Assembly (NCBI RefSeq): GCF_003014475.1
Contig: NZ_PYGJ01000014.1
Span: 45,396-109,395, forward strand
Direction: 5' to 3'
From: Shimia abyssi
Lineage (GTDB): Bacteria; Pseudomonadota; Alphaproteobacteria; Rhodobacterales; Rhodobacteraceae
Length of the DNA: 64,000 nt
Part shown: positions 18,962-28,712 of the stretch, in pieces
How the letters are laid out: every line of letters begins with the position of its first letter
Numbering within the stretch: the first letter of the stretch is position 1
The notes under the pieces: generated by a model
Told to the model about the DNA's origin: nothing
The model's database searches: none
The model's input: only the letters and a program-made list of their open reading frames with translations
Program-made: the position numbers and the translations under genes

Positions 18962-19798
18962 ATGGCAGAAAAGGCCAAGAAAGACGGCGGCATCGTCGAG
19001 ACGATCAAGACAGTCGTCTACGCATTGCTGATCGCAGGCGTATTCCGCACCTTGTTCTTTCAACCGTTCTGGATCCCCTCGGGGTCGATGAAGGACACGT
19101 TGCTGATTGGTGATTTCCTGTTCGTCAACAAGATGACCTACGGCTACTCCTATGCCTCATGTCCGTCGATCCGCATCCCGGCGTTGGGTGTGAATGTTGA
19201 CGCCAAATCCATCTGTGGCTGGGCCGATGGCGACAACACACGTCTGTTCGGCGGCGAGCCAGAGCGTGGCGACGTTGTGGTGTTCCGCCACCCGGTGACC
19301 GGCTTTGATTTCATCAAACGTCTGATCGGTCTGCCCGGTGACAAGATTCAGGTGATCGGTGGCGTAGTGCAGATAAACGGCGAAGCGGTGAAACTCGAGG
19401 ACGACGGCGTGTTCCAAGAAGTTTATGGCCCACAAGGGCCGCAGGGCAATCGCCCCCGCTGCGAAAACGGGCCGGTCGGAAATGGTGGTGCCTGTGTCAA
19501 GTCCCGCCAGATCGAGACCCTGCCCAACGGTGCCGCATATGGCATCCTCAACATTACCACGCAAGGGTCGGACAACACGGGTATCTACACGGTTCCAGAG
19601 GGCCACTACTTCTTCATGGGCGACAACCGCGACAACTCTACCGACAGCCGCGTGCCGCAGGCCGCACGTGGCGTAGGTTTCGTGCCATATGAAAACCTGA
19701 TCGGCCGCGCGGATCGCATCATGTTCTCTTCAGCTGGTAAATCCATGTTCGCCTTCTGGACGTGGCGCAGCGATCGGTTTTTCAAAGGGGTCAATTGA
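18962..19798 (+). CDS. lepB: Signal peptidase I
   Basis: Membrane-bound serine peptidase of the Sec pathway. The 278-aa protein has one N-terminal transmembrane helix (about residues 20-38), catalytic Ser in [10 protein letters not shown], catalytic Lys in [13 protein letters not shown], and the box [12 protein letters not shown]. An insertion of about 60 residues (Cys pairs, e.g. [16 protein letters not shown]) lies between the Lys box and box E, common in Rhodobacteraceae. Confidence 0.96.
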   Translation: MAEKAKKDGGIVETIKTVVYALLIAGVFRTLFFQPFWIPSGSMKDTLLIGDFLFVNKMTYGYSYASCPSIRIPALGVNVDAKSICGWADGDNTRLFGGEPERGDVVVFRHPVTGFDFIKRLIGLPGDKIQVIGGVVQINGEAVKLEDDGVFQEVYGPQGPQGNRPRCENGPVGNGGACVKSRQIETLPNGAAYGILNITTQGSDNTGIYTVPEGHYFFMGDNRDNSTDSRVPQAARGVGFVPYENLIGRADRIMFSSAGKSMFAFWTWRSDRFFKGVN

Positions 19799-20478
19799 AG
19801 CTCTCGGCAGAACTAAAGGCGCTAGAGGCGCGGTTGGGGCACAAATTCACCCGTCCCGAGCTGTTGCTGCGCGCGGTGACACACTCCTCCATGTCCTCAA
19901 CCACGCGCGAAGATAATCAGCGATTGGAATTCCTTGGCGACCGGGTGCTTGGCCTTGTCATGTCCGAGGCGCTTTTGGCGCATGACCGGCACGCGTCCGA
20001 GGGTCAGCTGGCCCCGCGTTTCAACGCGCTGGTCCGCAAAGAGGCCTGCGCCGACGTGGCCCGCCAGATTGATCTGGGCGATGCTCTGAAATTGGGACGC
20101 TCAGAGATGATGTCAGGTGGGCGGCGCAAACAGGCGCTGCTGGGTGACGCGATGGAGGCGGTGATCGCCGCCGTTTACAAGGACGCCGGGTTTGAAGTCG
20201 CGCGCGACCTGATCCTGCGCCTCTGGGGCAGTCGGATCGACACGGTCGAGGCCGACGCCCGCGACCCCAAGACCAGCCTTCAGGAATGGGCACAGGGCAG
20301 AGGGCTCAACCCGCCAACTTATGAAATGGTGAAACGTTCCGGCCCGGATCACGCGCCCGTGTTCACCATCGCGGTACAGTTGGGCAACGGCGACAGCGCC
20401 GAGGCGACCGACAATTCCAAACGCAAAGCCGAACAGGCCGCTGCCAAAGCGCTTTTGGCACAGCTCGAGCGCTCGTAA
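19795..20478 (+). CDS. rnc: Ribonuclease III
   Basis: Double-strand-specific RNase. The 227-aa protein has the catalytic block [20 protein letters not shown], the second acidic site [17 protein letters not shown], and a C-terminal dsRNA-binding domain (about residues 155-225). TTG 19795 is preferred: AAGGGG lies just upstream and the codon overlaps the lepB stop (TTGA). A GTG at 19762 would overlap lepB further. Confidence 0.95.
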   Translation: MKLSAELKALEARLGHKFTRPELLLRAVTHSSMSSTTREDNQRLEFLGDRVLGLVMSEALLAHDRHASEGQLAPRFNALVRKEACADVARQIDLGDALKLGRSEMMSGGRRKQALLGDAMEAVIAAVYKDAGFEVARDLILRLWGSRIDTVEADARDPKTSLQEWAQGRGLNPPTYEMVKRSGPDHAPVFTIAVQLGNGDSAEATDNSKRKAEQAAAKALLAQLERS

Positions 20479-20483
20479 CCACT

Positions 20484-21365
20484 ATGTCTGCGAACCTGCG
20501 GGGCAGTTTGGCGATGGTATTGGCCATGGCGACCTTTGCCATTGAGGACGCCCTGTTCAAATTCGCTTCGACTTCACTGCATGTCGGGCCCGCGCTCACC
20601 ATTTTTGGCGTGTTGGGCATGGCCATCTTTGCCGGAATGTCGATGTTTGCCAAAGAACCAGTCTTTCATCCGGCGGTTTTGTCCCCGGCCATGATGCTGC
20701 GGTCCATTAGCGAACTTGCCGGGCGGCTCTTCTTCGCGCTGGCCCTCGCATTGACACCGCTTTCTACCACATCCGCCATTTTGCAATCAGCACCGTTGGT
20801 CGTAACACTTGGCGCGGTCCTATTCCTAGGTGCACGTGTCGGGCCGCGACGGTGGATTGCTATGGGTGTCGGTTTCCTTGGCGTCTTGCTGATCTTGCGC
20901 CCAACACCGTCCAGTTTTGAGGCGACATCGGTATTCGCTGTGCTGGCCACTCTGGGATTTGCCGGGCGCGATCTGGCCACTTCTGTCAGCCCAAAAACCA
21001 TGTCAGGGCATCAGTTGGGCACGCTTGGCTTTCTGGTCCTGATTATTGCCGGGCTGATCCTGACCCCGCTTTATGGCTTGCCCGACCAGTTGCCAGACAT
21101 GCCGGTGCTGGGGGCCATCGTGCTTGCGTCTTGTGTTGGCGTCATTGCCTATAACGCGCTGACGGTCGCCATGCGCACCGGTGACATCTCTGTGGTGACC
21201 CCGTTCCGCTATTCGCGTCTGCTGTTTGCGCTTGTCTTTGCGGTTCTGTGGTTTGGCGAACGCCCCGACTTGCTAACTTTGCTTGGTGCTGTGCTGATCG
21301 TGGCCAGCGGTCTTTATGCGCTGGTCCGCTCTGGTGGGCAGATCCCGTCCGCCTCAGGGCGCTAG
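20484..21365 (+). CDS. EamA/DMT-family transporter
   Basis: The 293-aa protein has ten hydrophobic helices in two EamA halves (about residues 5-135 and 145-285). The lack of polar signature residues prevents substrate assignment; such proteins move metabolites or drugs across the inner membrane. It is inserted between rnc and era, an arrangement seen in relatives. Confidence 0.85.
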   Translation: MSANLRGSLAMVLAMATFAIEDALFKFASTSLHVGPALTIFGVLGMAIFAGMSMFAKEPVFHPAVLSPAMMLRSISELAGRLFFALALALTPLSTTSAILQSAPLVVTLGAVLFLGARVGPRRWIAMGVGFLGVLLILRPTPSSFEATSVFAVLATLGFAGRDLATSVSPKTMSGHQLGTLGFLVLIIAGLILTPLYGLPDQLPDMPVLGAIVLASCVGVIAYNALTVAMRTGDISVVTPFRYSRLLFALVFAVLWFGERPDLLTLLGAVLIVASGLYALVRSGGQIPSASGR

Positions 21366-21465
21366 CTTCATCAACCAGCCCACCAGAGATTGCCTGCTCA
21401 CACCCACTAGCCCTTTGCCTTCAAATCCGCTAGAGACTGCGCTTCAACGTAGAAAGAGCCCATCC

Positions 21466-22374
21466 ATGACCACACGCGCCGGATTCGTCGCCCTGATCGG
21501 AGAGCCCAACGCGGGCAAATCCACGCTCACCAACCAGATGGTGGGTGCCAAGGTGTCGATCGTCACTCACAAGGTCCAGACCACCCGCGCCCGCATTCGC
21601 GGCGTGGCACTTGAAGGCGACAGCCAGCTTGTCTTTGTCGACACGCCCGGTCTGTTCCGCCCGCGGCGCCGTTTGGATCGCGCAATGGTCGCTGCCGCGT
21701 GGGGTGGGGCGGCTGACGCCGATGTCATCGTCCTCATGGTCGAGGCGCATCGTGGCATCACAGAAGGGGTTGAGGTTATTCTCGATCGCCTGAAGGAGAT
21801 TGGCGAGGGCCGCAAAATCGCGCTGGCCATCAACAAAATTGATCGGGTCAAATCCGAAGTCCTGCTGGCGCTGACCAAAAATCTCAATGACCGTTTCCCC
21901 TTCATGGACACGTTCATGATTTCCGCAGAAAAGGGCCACGGCTGTGACACGCTGCGCAAATGGCTGGCTCAGGAATTGCCCGAGGGGCCTTGGCTTTACC
22001 CCGAGGATCAGATTGCCGACCTGCCCATGCGTATGATCGCGGCTGAGATGACCCGCGAGAAACTGACACTGCGCCTGCATCAGGAGCTGCCTTACCAGCT
22101 GACCGTTGAAACCGAACATTGGGAAGAGCGCAAAGATGGCTCTGCCCGTGTGGACCAGATCATTTATGTCATGCGCGACGGCCACAAAGGCATCGTGCTG
22201 GGTAACAAGGGCGAGACGGTCAAGGCCGTGTCCAAGGCCGCGCGCGAGGAATTGACTGAATTCCTGGGCCGAAAAGTGCACCTGTTCCTTCAGGTCAAAG
22301 TGCGCCCCAACTGGCTCGAAGAATCCGAGCGTTACTCGGAAATGGGGCTGGATTTCAAAGACGGAAACGCATGA
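21466..22374 (+). CDS. era: GTPase Era
   Basis: Ribosome 30S maturation GTPase. The 302-aa protein has G1 GEPNAGKST, G3 DTPGL, G4 NKID, and a C-terminal KH domain with GHKGIVLGNKGETVK. ATG 21466 gives the standard N-terminus; the frame is open 150 bases further upstream. Its 3' end overlaps the convergent small gene by 20 bases. Confidence 0.97.
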   Translation: MTTRAGFVALIGEPNAGKSTLTNQMVGAKVSIVTHKVQTTRARIRGVALEGDSQLVFVDTPGLFRPRRRLDRAMVAAAWGGAADADVIVLMVEAHRGITEGVEVILDRLKEIGEGRKIALAINKIDRVKSEVLLALTKNLNDRFPFMDTFMISAEKGHGCDTLRKWLAQELPEGPWLYPEDQIADLPMRMIAAEMTREKLTLRLHQELPYQLTVETEHWEERKDGSARVDQIIYVMRDGHKGIVLGNKGETVKAVSKAAREELTEFLGRKVHLFLQVKVRPNWLEESERYSEMGLDFKDGNA

Positions 22375-22558
22375 AGGCCAACAGGAACCATGTCACGGCG
22401 CCAATGCCGCACATTCCAATAGCCATGCGCAAAGGCAGGCGTGCCTCTGTCCCCATTAGGCCCCAGATGTCCACCGCGACAAAGGCCATCATGGACATGG
22501 CCAAAACGCGCGCGCCGCGTGGCATTTTGAATTCTTGGATCTGAATTTTCTTGTTCAC
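22355..22558 (-). CDS. Small hypothetical membrane protein, 67 aa
   Basis: GTG-start frame with two hydrophobic segments (about residues 17-35 and 43-62) and a basic N-terminus. It has no named domain. It overlaps the end of era on the opposite strand. The coherent two-helix layout suggests a real gene, but an SD is weak. Confidence 0.5.
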   Translation of the reverse strand: MNKKIQIQEFKMPRGARVLAMSMMAFVAVDIWGLMGTEARLPLRMAIGMCGIGAVTWFLLAFMRFRL

Positions 22559-22629
22559 TGCCGATACTCTTGTTCCGGCCGTGTGCGACCTTATGATTTG
22601 ATCGCCATCATCGACGGGAAAGTATTACC

Positions 22630-22959
22630 ATGAAGTTAACGGCTGAGTTCTGGGTGCAGGCTTACCTGACACGGCTGCGGCTTTATGCGATCCCTGCCTT
22701 TGTTGTCGCGCATGGCGACAACACCGCCGGGGCGGTGCTGATCAAGCTCAACACGTTGAACGGTCAGGCCAAGGTGTTCCAGCGTAGCTTTGATCTCATG
22801 ACCGGCGAACGGCGCTGGATGGTTCTGGCCGAAGGCGCGGAGGTCGAGGTTGATGCCTCATTGGCTAAGCAACGCAGCTTTGACCCAGACGCTTGGGTGA
22901 TTGAGGTCGAAGATCGCGAGGGTCGTCACCTGCTCGACGAACCCGGCCTCTCTGACTAA
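22630..22959 (+). CDS. DUF1491 family protein
   Basis: The 109-aa protein matches the alphaproteobacterial DUF1491 pattern: EFWVQAYLTRLRLYAIPAFVV, AGAVLIKLNTL, and RSFDPDAWVIEVEDREGRHLLDE at the C-terminus. Function unknown. It lies between era and recO, its usual place. Confidence 0.85.
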   Translation: MKLTAEFWVQAYLTRLRLYAIPAFVVAHGDNTAGAVLIKLNTLNGQAKVFQRSFDLMTGERRWMVLAEGAEVEVDASLAKQRSFDPDAWVIEVEDREGRHLLDEPGLSD

Positions 22960-23027
22960 ACTCCGGCCTCTAATTCCTCTGGTCTTTCTGCCCGTCCCAC
23001 GCTTCACTGTGTTCAAAGGAGCCCTTT

Positions 23028-23756
23028 ATGGACTGGCGCGACCAAGGCATCGTTCTCAGCACGCGAAAACACGGCGAAAACTCTGTGATCCTCAACGTGT
23101 TCACACCCGATCACGGCCGTCACGCGGGCATTGTGCGCGGTGGCACCTCGCGCAAGATGACGCCTATTCTGCAACCTGGCGGGCAAGTTGACCTCGCCTG
23201 GCGTGCCCGCTTAGAGGATCATATCGGCAGCTTCACGGTGGAACCGTTGCGCAGCCGCGCCGCCGTGCTTTCTGATCGCCTTGCCTTGGCCGGGCTAAAT
23301 GCCGTCACCGCGCTCTTGTCGTTTTGCCTGCCCGAGCGTGAACCCCATCCGAAATTCTATGCCCGCACCGAGCCGCTTTTGGACCTGTTGGGGCAAAACG
23401 ATCTCTGGCCGCTTGCTTACCTGCGTTGGGAAACTGCGCTGCTCGAAGAGATGGGCTTTGGCCTTGATCTCTCGGAATGTGCCGTGACTGGCACAACCGA
23501 AGGCCTCGTATACGTTTCTCCGAAATCCGGTCGTGCGGTGTCGGCCAAAGGCGCGGGGGAATGGGCGGATCGTCTCCTACCGCTTCCGCCCTGTCTGCGC
23601 GGCGAGGGCAATTCACCCGACGTGGAAATTGCGCAAGCTTTCCACACCACCGGCTTCTTTCTTGCTGAAAAACTGGCCCCTGAACTGGGGCACAAACCAC
23701 TGCCCGAGGCGCGGGGCCGGTTTGTCGATCTGTTCACCCGTCGTCTGCCGCGCTGA
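23028..23756 (+). CDS. recO: DNA repair protein RecO
   Basis: RecF-pathway recombination mediator. The 242-aa protein starts [26 protein letters not shown], the OB-fold typical of RecO, with [13 protein letters not shown] and [13 protein letters not shown] segments and the helical C-terminal half. SD AAAGGAG lies before ATG 23028. The last 23 bases overlap the convergent META-domain gene. Confidence 0.95.
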   Translation: MDWRDQGIVLSTRKHGENSVILNVFTPDHGRHAGIVRGGTSRKMTPILQPGGQVDLAWRARLEDHIGSFTVEPLRSRAAVLSDRLALAGLNAVTALLSFCLPEREPHPKFYARTEPLLDLLGQNDLWPLAYLRWETALLEEMGFGLDLSECAVTGTTEGLVYVSPKSGRAVSAKGAGEWADRLLPLPPCLRGEGNSPDVEIAQAFHTTGFFLAEKLAPELGHKPLPEARGRFVDLFTRRLPR

Positions 23757-24123
23757 ACACCATCTCGCGCCCGTCGTCCGTGCTCAGGATCAATCGATCG
23801 CCGGACACTTCCACAAGGCTCATGGCCTGCAAATCCGCAAACACGGTTGCCTCATCTGGGGTGCACGCCATCTCGGTTGTACTGAACGCTTCCAGAACAA
23901 ACCACGGATAAGGCGCAGTTTGTTGCGCAGCAAAGGCATTGCACGGTCCGGTTCCCTGAACGGTGCCGCCAGGTTGCAGTTGTAAGGTCAACCGTACGTT
24001 CGTCGGTACTCCGTCAACCTGTTGCAGCGTCCAGTCATAATCCGCTCCGCCGTACTGGGTTACGGTTTCATCGCGCAGGCACGCGGCCAGCGGTAAAAGT
24101 GCAATAAACAGGATCAGGCGCAT
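23734..24123 (-). CDS. META-domain lipoprotein (HslJ-like)
   Basis: The 129-aa protein has a lipoprotein signal ([15 protein letters not shown], lipobox Cys at residue 15) and a META domain: [19 protein letters not shown] and [19 protein letters not shown], the family's characteristic order. It is an envelope lipoprotein, often stress-linked. It ends over the recO 3' end and follows the TetR gene by 4 bases. Confidence 0.85.
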   Translation of the reverse strand: MRLILFIALLPLAACLRDETVTQYGGADYDWTLQQVDGVPTNVRLTLQLQPGGTVQGTGPCNAFAAQQTAPYPWFVLEAFSTTEMACTPDEATVFADLQAMSLVEVSGDRLILSTDDGREMVFSAADDG

Positions 24124-24127
24124 GGCC

Positions 24128-24682
24128 TTAATCGTACAGAGCCAAAATCAGATCGACCAGTGTTCCTAACGCGGCGTCGTTCACTTCTCCGTCACGCCGT
24201 GACAGGTCCGCCATCCCAAGGTTGGCCGCATAAAGAATACGCGCCAGTTCCGGGTTTGACAGGCCGTTCTCGGATAACGTGGATTGCAGATGTGACAACC
24301 GCGCCTGATCGACACGTTCGACCGCTGCGGCCACGTCGGCGTTATCATGCGCCCATGCTCGAATGGAAGGCTCCAAAACTGCGCCGCTGACCGAATCGGT
24401 GACCTGCCCAGAGGTAATCTGGCTCAGGTGCCGCAGCTTCTGAGCTGGGGGTAGATCATGGGCCGAACCGGCTTCCAGATCGTTGATCGCGCGGTGCTCC
24501 CACTGGTCCATCATGGCGGCATGAAAGGCGTGCACGTCTTTGAAATGCCAGTAGAAAGACCCCTTGGTTGTCTTAAGCCGACGCGCCAATGGCTCGGCCT
24601 TAAGCGCGGTTGGACCCTGAGAGATCAGAGCTTCAAAACCGGCGGCAACCCAAAGGTCAGGGGAGAGGCGTGTACTGGACAT
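24128..24682 (-). CDS. TetR/AcrR-family transcriptional regulator
   Basis: The 184-aa protein has an N-terminal HTH (residues about 10-55, LARRLKTTKGSFYWHFKDVHAFHAAMM is the recognition helix region) and an all-helical ligand domain. The downstream META lipoprotein is 4 bases away and probably co-transcribed. Target and ligand unknown. Confidence 0.88.
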   Translation of the reverse strand: MSSTRLSPDLWVAAGFEALISQGPTALKAEPLARRLKTTKGSFYWHFKDVHAFHAAMMDQWEHRAINDLEAGSAHDLPPAQKLRHLSQITSGQVTDSVSGAVLEPSIRAWAHDNADVAAAVERVDQARLSHLQSTLSENGLSNPELARILYAANLGMADLSRRDGEVNDAALGTLVDLILALYD

Positions 24683-24792
24683 GGCCTAAGTGGTAGGCTG
24701 TCGCTCTTCATTATGCAAGCGCAGCATTGTCGCGCCGCAGTGCGGCGTAAACCATCGCACCGTTGCGCATCCCTTGGCGTCAATAGCCCGCT

Positions 24793-24897
24793 GCGTTAAT
24801 CCCACCGGTTTCTGATATCCACACCGACACAATACCGACGTAATACCGACGTGTTGCCGATGTACCAATTTTGGCGAAACACGGCCCATTTACCCTT
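24793..24897. repeat. 11-bp-period ACCGAC array, copy 1
   Basis: Four hexamers ACCGAC, ACCGAC, ACCGAC, GCCGAT start at 24823, 24834, 24845 and 24856, exactly 11 bases apart. GCGTTAAT lies 22 bases before the first unit. A related copy in the other orientation sits at about 40108-40177. The array is in the upstream region of tetR, between it and the 3' end of the acyl-CoA dehydrogenase gene. Function unknown. Confidence 0.75.
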
Positions 24898-24911
24898 GGG
24901 TCAAAGGGAAA

Positions 24912-24950
24912 AGAAAACCCCGCCTGCGTCACTTTGGAAACGAGCGGGGC
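24912..24950 (-). terminator. Probable terminator of the acyl-CoA dehydrogenase gene
   Basis: On the minus strand GGCCCCGCTCGT pairs imperfectly with ACGCAGGCGGGG and is followed by TTTTCTTTT. It lies 25 bases past the stop codon at 24975. Confidence 0.75.
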
Positions 24951-24974
24951 CAGCATTTAGGAACTGTTAGTATC

Positions 24975-26636
24975 TTACCCCAACAGGCGCCGTGCAATCA
25001 CCTGCGCCTGAATTTCGGCAGCACCTTCAAAGATGTTCAGGATACGCGCGTCACACAGGATGCGGCTGATCTGGTACTCTAGGGCAAAGCCATTGCCGCC
25101 ATGGATCTGCAACGCATTATCTGCGCTGGCCCATGCCACACGCGCGCCCAATAGCTTGGCCATGCCTGCTTCAAGATCACACCGATGCCCGTGATCCTTC
25201 TCCCAAGCGCTGAAATAGGTGAGCTGACGAGCGACAATAATCTCCACCGCCATCATTGCCAGTTTGCCGGCCACGCGCGGGAATTCGATCAGCGATTTGC
25301 CAAACTGTTTGCGGTCTTCGCCATACTGCAACCCAACTTCCAGCGCATTCTGTGCCACACCAATTGCACGCGCAGCGGTCTGGATGCGGGCCGCCTCGAA
25401 TGTCTTCATCAGCTGCTTAAAGCCTTGCCCCTCTTCGCCGCCCAACAGGTTTTCACCCTTGACCTTGAAGCCGTCAAAGCCCAGCTCGTATTCTTTCATG
25501 CCGCGATAGCCCAGCACCTCGATTTCGCCACCGGTCATACCGTCGGTTGGAAAGGGATCTTCGTCGGTACCCGGTGTCTTTTCCGCAAGGAACATCGACA
25601 GACCGCGATGATCCGTGCTGTTTGGATCGGTGCGCGCCAGCAATGTCATCACATGGGTGCGGGCGGCATGTGTGATCCATGTCTTGTTGCCGGTAACTTC
25701 CCAGTCACCCTCATCCGTCTTGACCGCGCGTGTGCGCAGGCTGCCAAGGTCGGAACCGGTGTTTGGCTCGGTAAACACAGCCGTTGGCAGGATTTCAGCC
25801 GATGCAAGTTTTGGAAGCCACTTCTGCTTCTGTTCTTCGGTGCCGCCAGCCTCGATTAGCTCTGCAGCGATCTCTGGCCTTGTACCCAAGGATCCAACCC
25901 CAATATAACCGCGCGACAGCTCTTCGGTTACAACCACCATTGATGCTTTGGACAGGCCCATGCCGCCGTATTCTTCTGGGACAGTTAGGCCAAACACCCC
26001 CATTTCGCCCAGTTCCTCAATGATCTCCATCGGGATCAGCTGGTCATTAAGGTGCCATTCATGAGCATTTGGCGCGATCCTTTCGTCAGCATATCGACGG
26101 AACTGTTCACGGATCATCTCCAGTTCTTCGTCCAGACCACTGGCGCCGAATGTGGCGTGCCCGGAATTGTTGCGCATCAACTCAACCAGCCGCATACGCG
26201 CGGCTTGCGTGTTGCCCTTGTCGCATAGCGTCATGACCTCGGGAGCCATCAGCGTGCGCATGTCGTCCTGACCCAAACCCATATCCTGCAGGCGTACGAT
26301 TTCATTCTGGCTCATCGAGATGCCGCCATAGACCTGCCAGAGGTATTCACCAAAAGCGATCTGATGCAGTAGCTGTTCCATTTCGCCAAATGCGCCGTCT
26401 GCCTGCAACCGTTCTGCCCATGCCTGCATCTGACGTAATGACTGTGCATAAGTGGCCAACCAAGCCAGGCCATGCGCGGCAGTCTGATGAAATTCGATTA
26501 GTTTTGCAGAAACTTTACCATTTTCGGTTACCAATTCACGGACCCGCGCGGTGGCTGTGTCCAGAACGGTGTCGACCGGGGCCAAAGCCGCGCCGGTCAG
26601 TGTCAGAAGATCGGGGAGAATCACTGATTCTGTCAT
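24975..26636 (-). CDS. Acyl-CoA dehydrogenase with N-terminal extension
   Basis: The 553-aa flavoprotein catalyses alpha,beta-dehydrogenation of an acyl-CoA. The C-terminal 400 residues are the classic ACAD fold: TAVFTEPNTGSDLGSLRTRA, WITHAARTH, QIHGGNGFALEYQISRILCDARILNIFEG. About 150 extra N-terminal residues form a helical domain seen in a Rhodobacteraceae subgroup. ATG 26636 follows AGGA and is preferred to 26663. It has its own terminator; chain-length specificity cannot be read. Confidence 0.9.
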   Translation of the reverse strand: MTESVILPDLLTLTGAALAPVDTVLDTATARVRELVTENGKVSAKLIEFHQTAAHGLAWLATYAQSLRQMQAWAERLQADGAFGEMEQLLHQIAFGEYLWQVYGGISMSQNEIVRLQDMGLGQDDMRTLMAPEVMTLCDKGNTQAARMRLVELMRNNSGHATFGASGLDEELEMIREQFRRYADERIAPNAHEWHLNDQLIPMEIIEELGEMGVFGLTVPEEYGGMGLSKASMVVVTEELSRGYIGVGSLGTRPEIAAELIEAGGTEEQKQKWLPKLASAEILPTAVFTEPNTGSDLGSLRTRAVKTDEGDWEVTGNKTWITHAARTHVMTLLARTDPNSTDHRGLSMFLAEKTPGTDEDPFPTDGMTGGEIEVLGYRGMKEYELGFDGFKVKGENLLGGEEGQGFKQLMKTFEAARIQTAARAIGVAQNALEVGLQYGEDRKQFGKSLIEFPRVAGKLAMMAVEIIVARQLTYFSAWEKDHGHRCDLEAGMAKLLGARVAWASADNALQIHGGNGFALEYQISRILCDARILNIFEGAAEIQAQVIARRLLG

Positions 26637-26819
26637 TGTCAGGTCCTGTCCATCATGGGCCATTACACTATGTCCTCAATTGCTGCACTGCATTGCTGCA
26701 CCGTGACATAATTCTTTTGCACATGCAGCGCAACAAAAATACGAATGCTGCGCTGTTTTTAACTTTTTATTGCGCACCGATTTTTTTGTAGGTTTCCGCG
26801 TTCCAGCCTATAGAAAGGT

Positions 26820-27587
26820 ATGAACGAAATGATTGCAAATTTTGGACCGCTTTTGTTGCTGGCCTCGGTAGGCATTGGCATTTTTGCTGGTGTTATCAAA
26901 GGTATCGTTGGTTTCGGCATGCCAATGCTTCTGATCTCTGGGTTGAGCATGTTTCTCTCGCCTGAATGGGCGCTTGCTGGGCTAATTTTCCCGACTTTGG
27001 CCACCAATGGTATGCAAGCCCTTCGTCAGGGGCATCGTGCTGCGGTGCAATCCGTGATCCGTTTTCGTGTTTTCCTTTTGGTTGGCGGGGTTGCTTTGGT
27101 GATTAGTGCGCAATTCGTGCGTTTTCTGGAGCCGGATACGTTTCTATTGCTGGTTGGCATCCCGATCACTGCGTTTGCAGGTATGCAACTCTTTGGAGTC
27201 ACATTTCACCTGTCCAAACCCTCGCAAAGGATCGAAGCGCTGGTGGGGGCCACAGCCGGAACCATTGGTGGTATCTCTGGCGTCTGGGGGCCTCCTACGG
27301 TGGCGTACCTGACGGCATTAGGGACAGAAAAGGCGGAGCAGGTCAGAGTACAAGGTGTGATCTATGGTCTCGGCGCAGCGTTGCTATGTTTCGCACATAT
27401 TGGGTCGGGCGTCCTTAGATGGGAAACATTGCCTTTCTCCATTTTCCTTATCTTACCCGCTATGGCGGGTACGTGGTTGGGTGCCCGTATTCACGACCGT
27501 ATTGACCAAGCGACGTTTCGCAAAGCGACACTATTCGTATTGACCATTGTGGGCCTCAATCTGATCAGACGCGGCTTGATGGGATGA
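26820..27587 (+). CDS. TauE/SafE-family sulfite exporter-like protein
   Basis: The 255-aa membrane protein has eight hydrophobic segments and the family motifs GVIKGIVGFGMPMLL near the N-terminus and TAGTIGGISGVWGPPTVAYL in the second half. Family members export sulfite, sulfoacetate or other organic anions. AAAGGT precedes ATG 26820. No substrate is indicated by neighbours. Confidence 0.88.
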   Translation: MNEMIANFGPLLLLASVGIGIFAGVIKGIVGFGMPMLLISGLSMFLSPEWALAGLIFPTLATNGMQALRQGHRAAVQSVIRFRVFLLVGGVALVISAQFVRFLEPDTFLLLVGIPITAFAGMQLFGVTFHLSKPSQRIEALVGATAGTIGGISGVWGPPTVAYLTALGTEKAEQVRVQGVIYGLGAALLCFAHIGSGVLRWETLPFSIFLILPAMAGTWLGARIHDRIDQATFRKATLFVLTIVGLNLIRRGLMG

Positions 27588-27632
27588 CGCACCGCGCCTA
27601 GGGTGATGCTGCAACGCAGGAAAGGACCAAGC

Positions 27633-28712
27633 ATGGAGACGCCGCTACGGATATCCGCCGTCAGCCTTGCGGTCATTGCGACCATTGCTGTTGGCTGGTT
27701 CTTAAATGTGGCACAGCCCATTCTAATTCCGATTGTCCTAGGCGCGCTGGTCGCCTTTCTGATGCACGGAATTTCGCGCGAGCTGGAACGTATACCGTTT
27801 TATTCACGCATTATTCCCGGCTGGTTGCGCATGACCATGACCACCGTTGTGATGTTCGTTATCCTCATGGTTGGCGTCGGCTTTTTTGCGCGAAATCTGG
27901 AGCCCGTCGTGCGCGCTGTTCCGGAATATGCAGACTCCCTTTCGCTGATCGTCTCTACCCAGGCGGCGCGGTTTGACTACGAACTCGAATTGACGTGGCA
28001 ATCGTTGGACCGTGTTGTGTTCGACAATATAAACCTGCAATCAGTGATCCGTTATGCACTGAATTCTGTCAGTTATTCAGCAGGTTACATGGCCCTTGTC
28101 TTTCTGTACGCCATCCTGTTTCTGATTGAGCGGGAGAGCATTTCTGGAAAAATTGCTGCGATTGTTCCAGACGAAAACGCTCGCAAAACAGTTTGGCACA
28201 CGATCGACCTGATCACCGAACAAATTGGAACCTACTTCACGACCAAAACACTGATCAATGCTGTTTTGGGGGCGGTGTGTTGGGTGATCTTCCTCGTGTT
28301 CGGGATCGAATTTGCCGCCTTTTTTGCGGTGCTTACGGCGGTGTTCAACTACATTCCCTATGTCGGCAGCTGGATCGCGATGGCGCTGCCGATGTTGTTT
28401 GCTATCGGAAAATTCGGCCTAGGGGTCGAGGCGGTGTTACTCTTTGCCGCGCTATGCGTTGCACAGTTTGGCGTTGGTTACTTTTGGGAGCCGCGTCTGA
28501 TGGGGCGCTCGATGAATCTCAGCCCGGTCATTGTCATGGTATCGCTGGCGGCGTGGGCGGCGATCTGGGGGCCAATTGGCGCCATCTTGTCGGTGATCCT
28601 GACGTCAGGGATCATGACGATCCTGTCCTTTTTCGCCACGACCCGCCCCATCGCAATATTGCTCGCAAACACTGGCGAGGTTCCCAGTATTGCATCTAGG
28701 AACGCGGATTAA
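27633..28712 (+). CDS. AI-2E family transporter
   Basis: The 359-aa protein has eight hydrophobic segments in the AI-2E/PerM layout, with GTYFTTKTLINAVLGAVCW, FNYIPYVGSWIAMALPML and FWEPRLMGRSMNLSPVIVM as conserved blocks. Family members move small molecules or Na+/H+; autoinducer transport is not implied. ATG 27633 follows AAAGGA. The stop overlaps the convergent DUF2478 gene by 4 bases. Confidence 0.88.
   Translation: METPLRISAVSLAVIATIAVGWFLNVAQPILIPIVLGALVAFLMHGISRELERIPFYSRIIPGWLRMTMTTVVMFVILMVGVGFFARNLEPVVRAVPEYADSLSLIVSTQAARFDYELELTWQSLDRVVFDNINLQSVIRYALNSVSYSAGYMALVFLYAILFLIERESISGKIAAIVPDENARKTVWHTIDLITEQIGTYFTTKTLINAVLGAVCWVIFLVFGIEFAAFFAVLTAVFNYIPYVGSWIAMALPMLFAIGKFGLGVEAVLLFAALCVAQFGVGYFWEPRLMGRSMNLSPVIVMVSLAAWAAIWGPIGAILSVILTSGIMTILSFFATTRPIAILLANTGEVPSIASRNAD

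Noticed and set aside
24820..24865. CRISPR array
   Set aside because: Units are 6 bases with 11-base period and no unique spacers; no cas genes are present.
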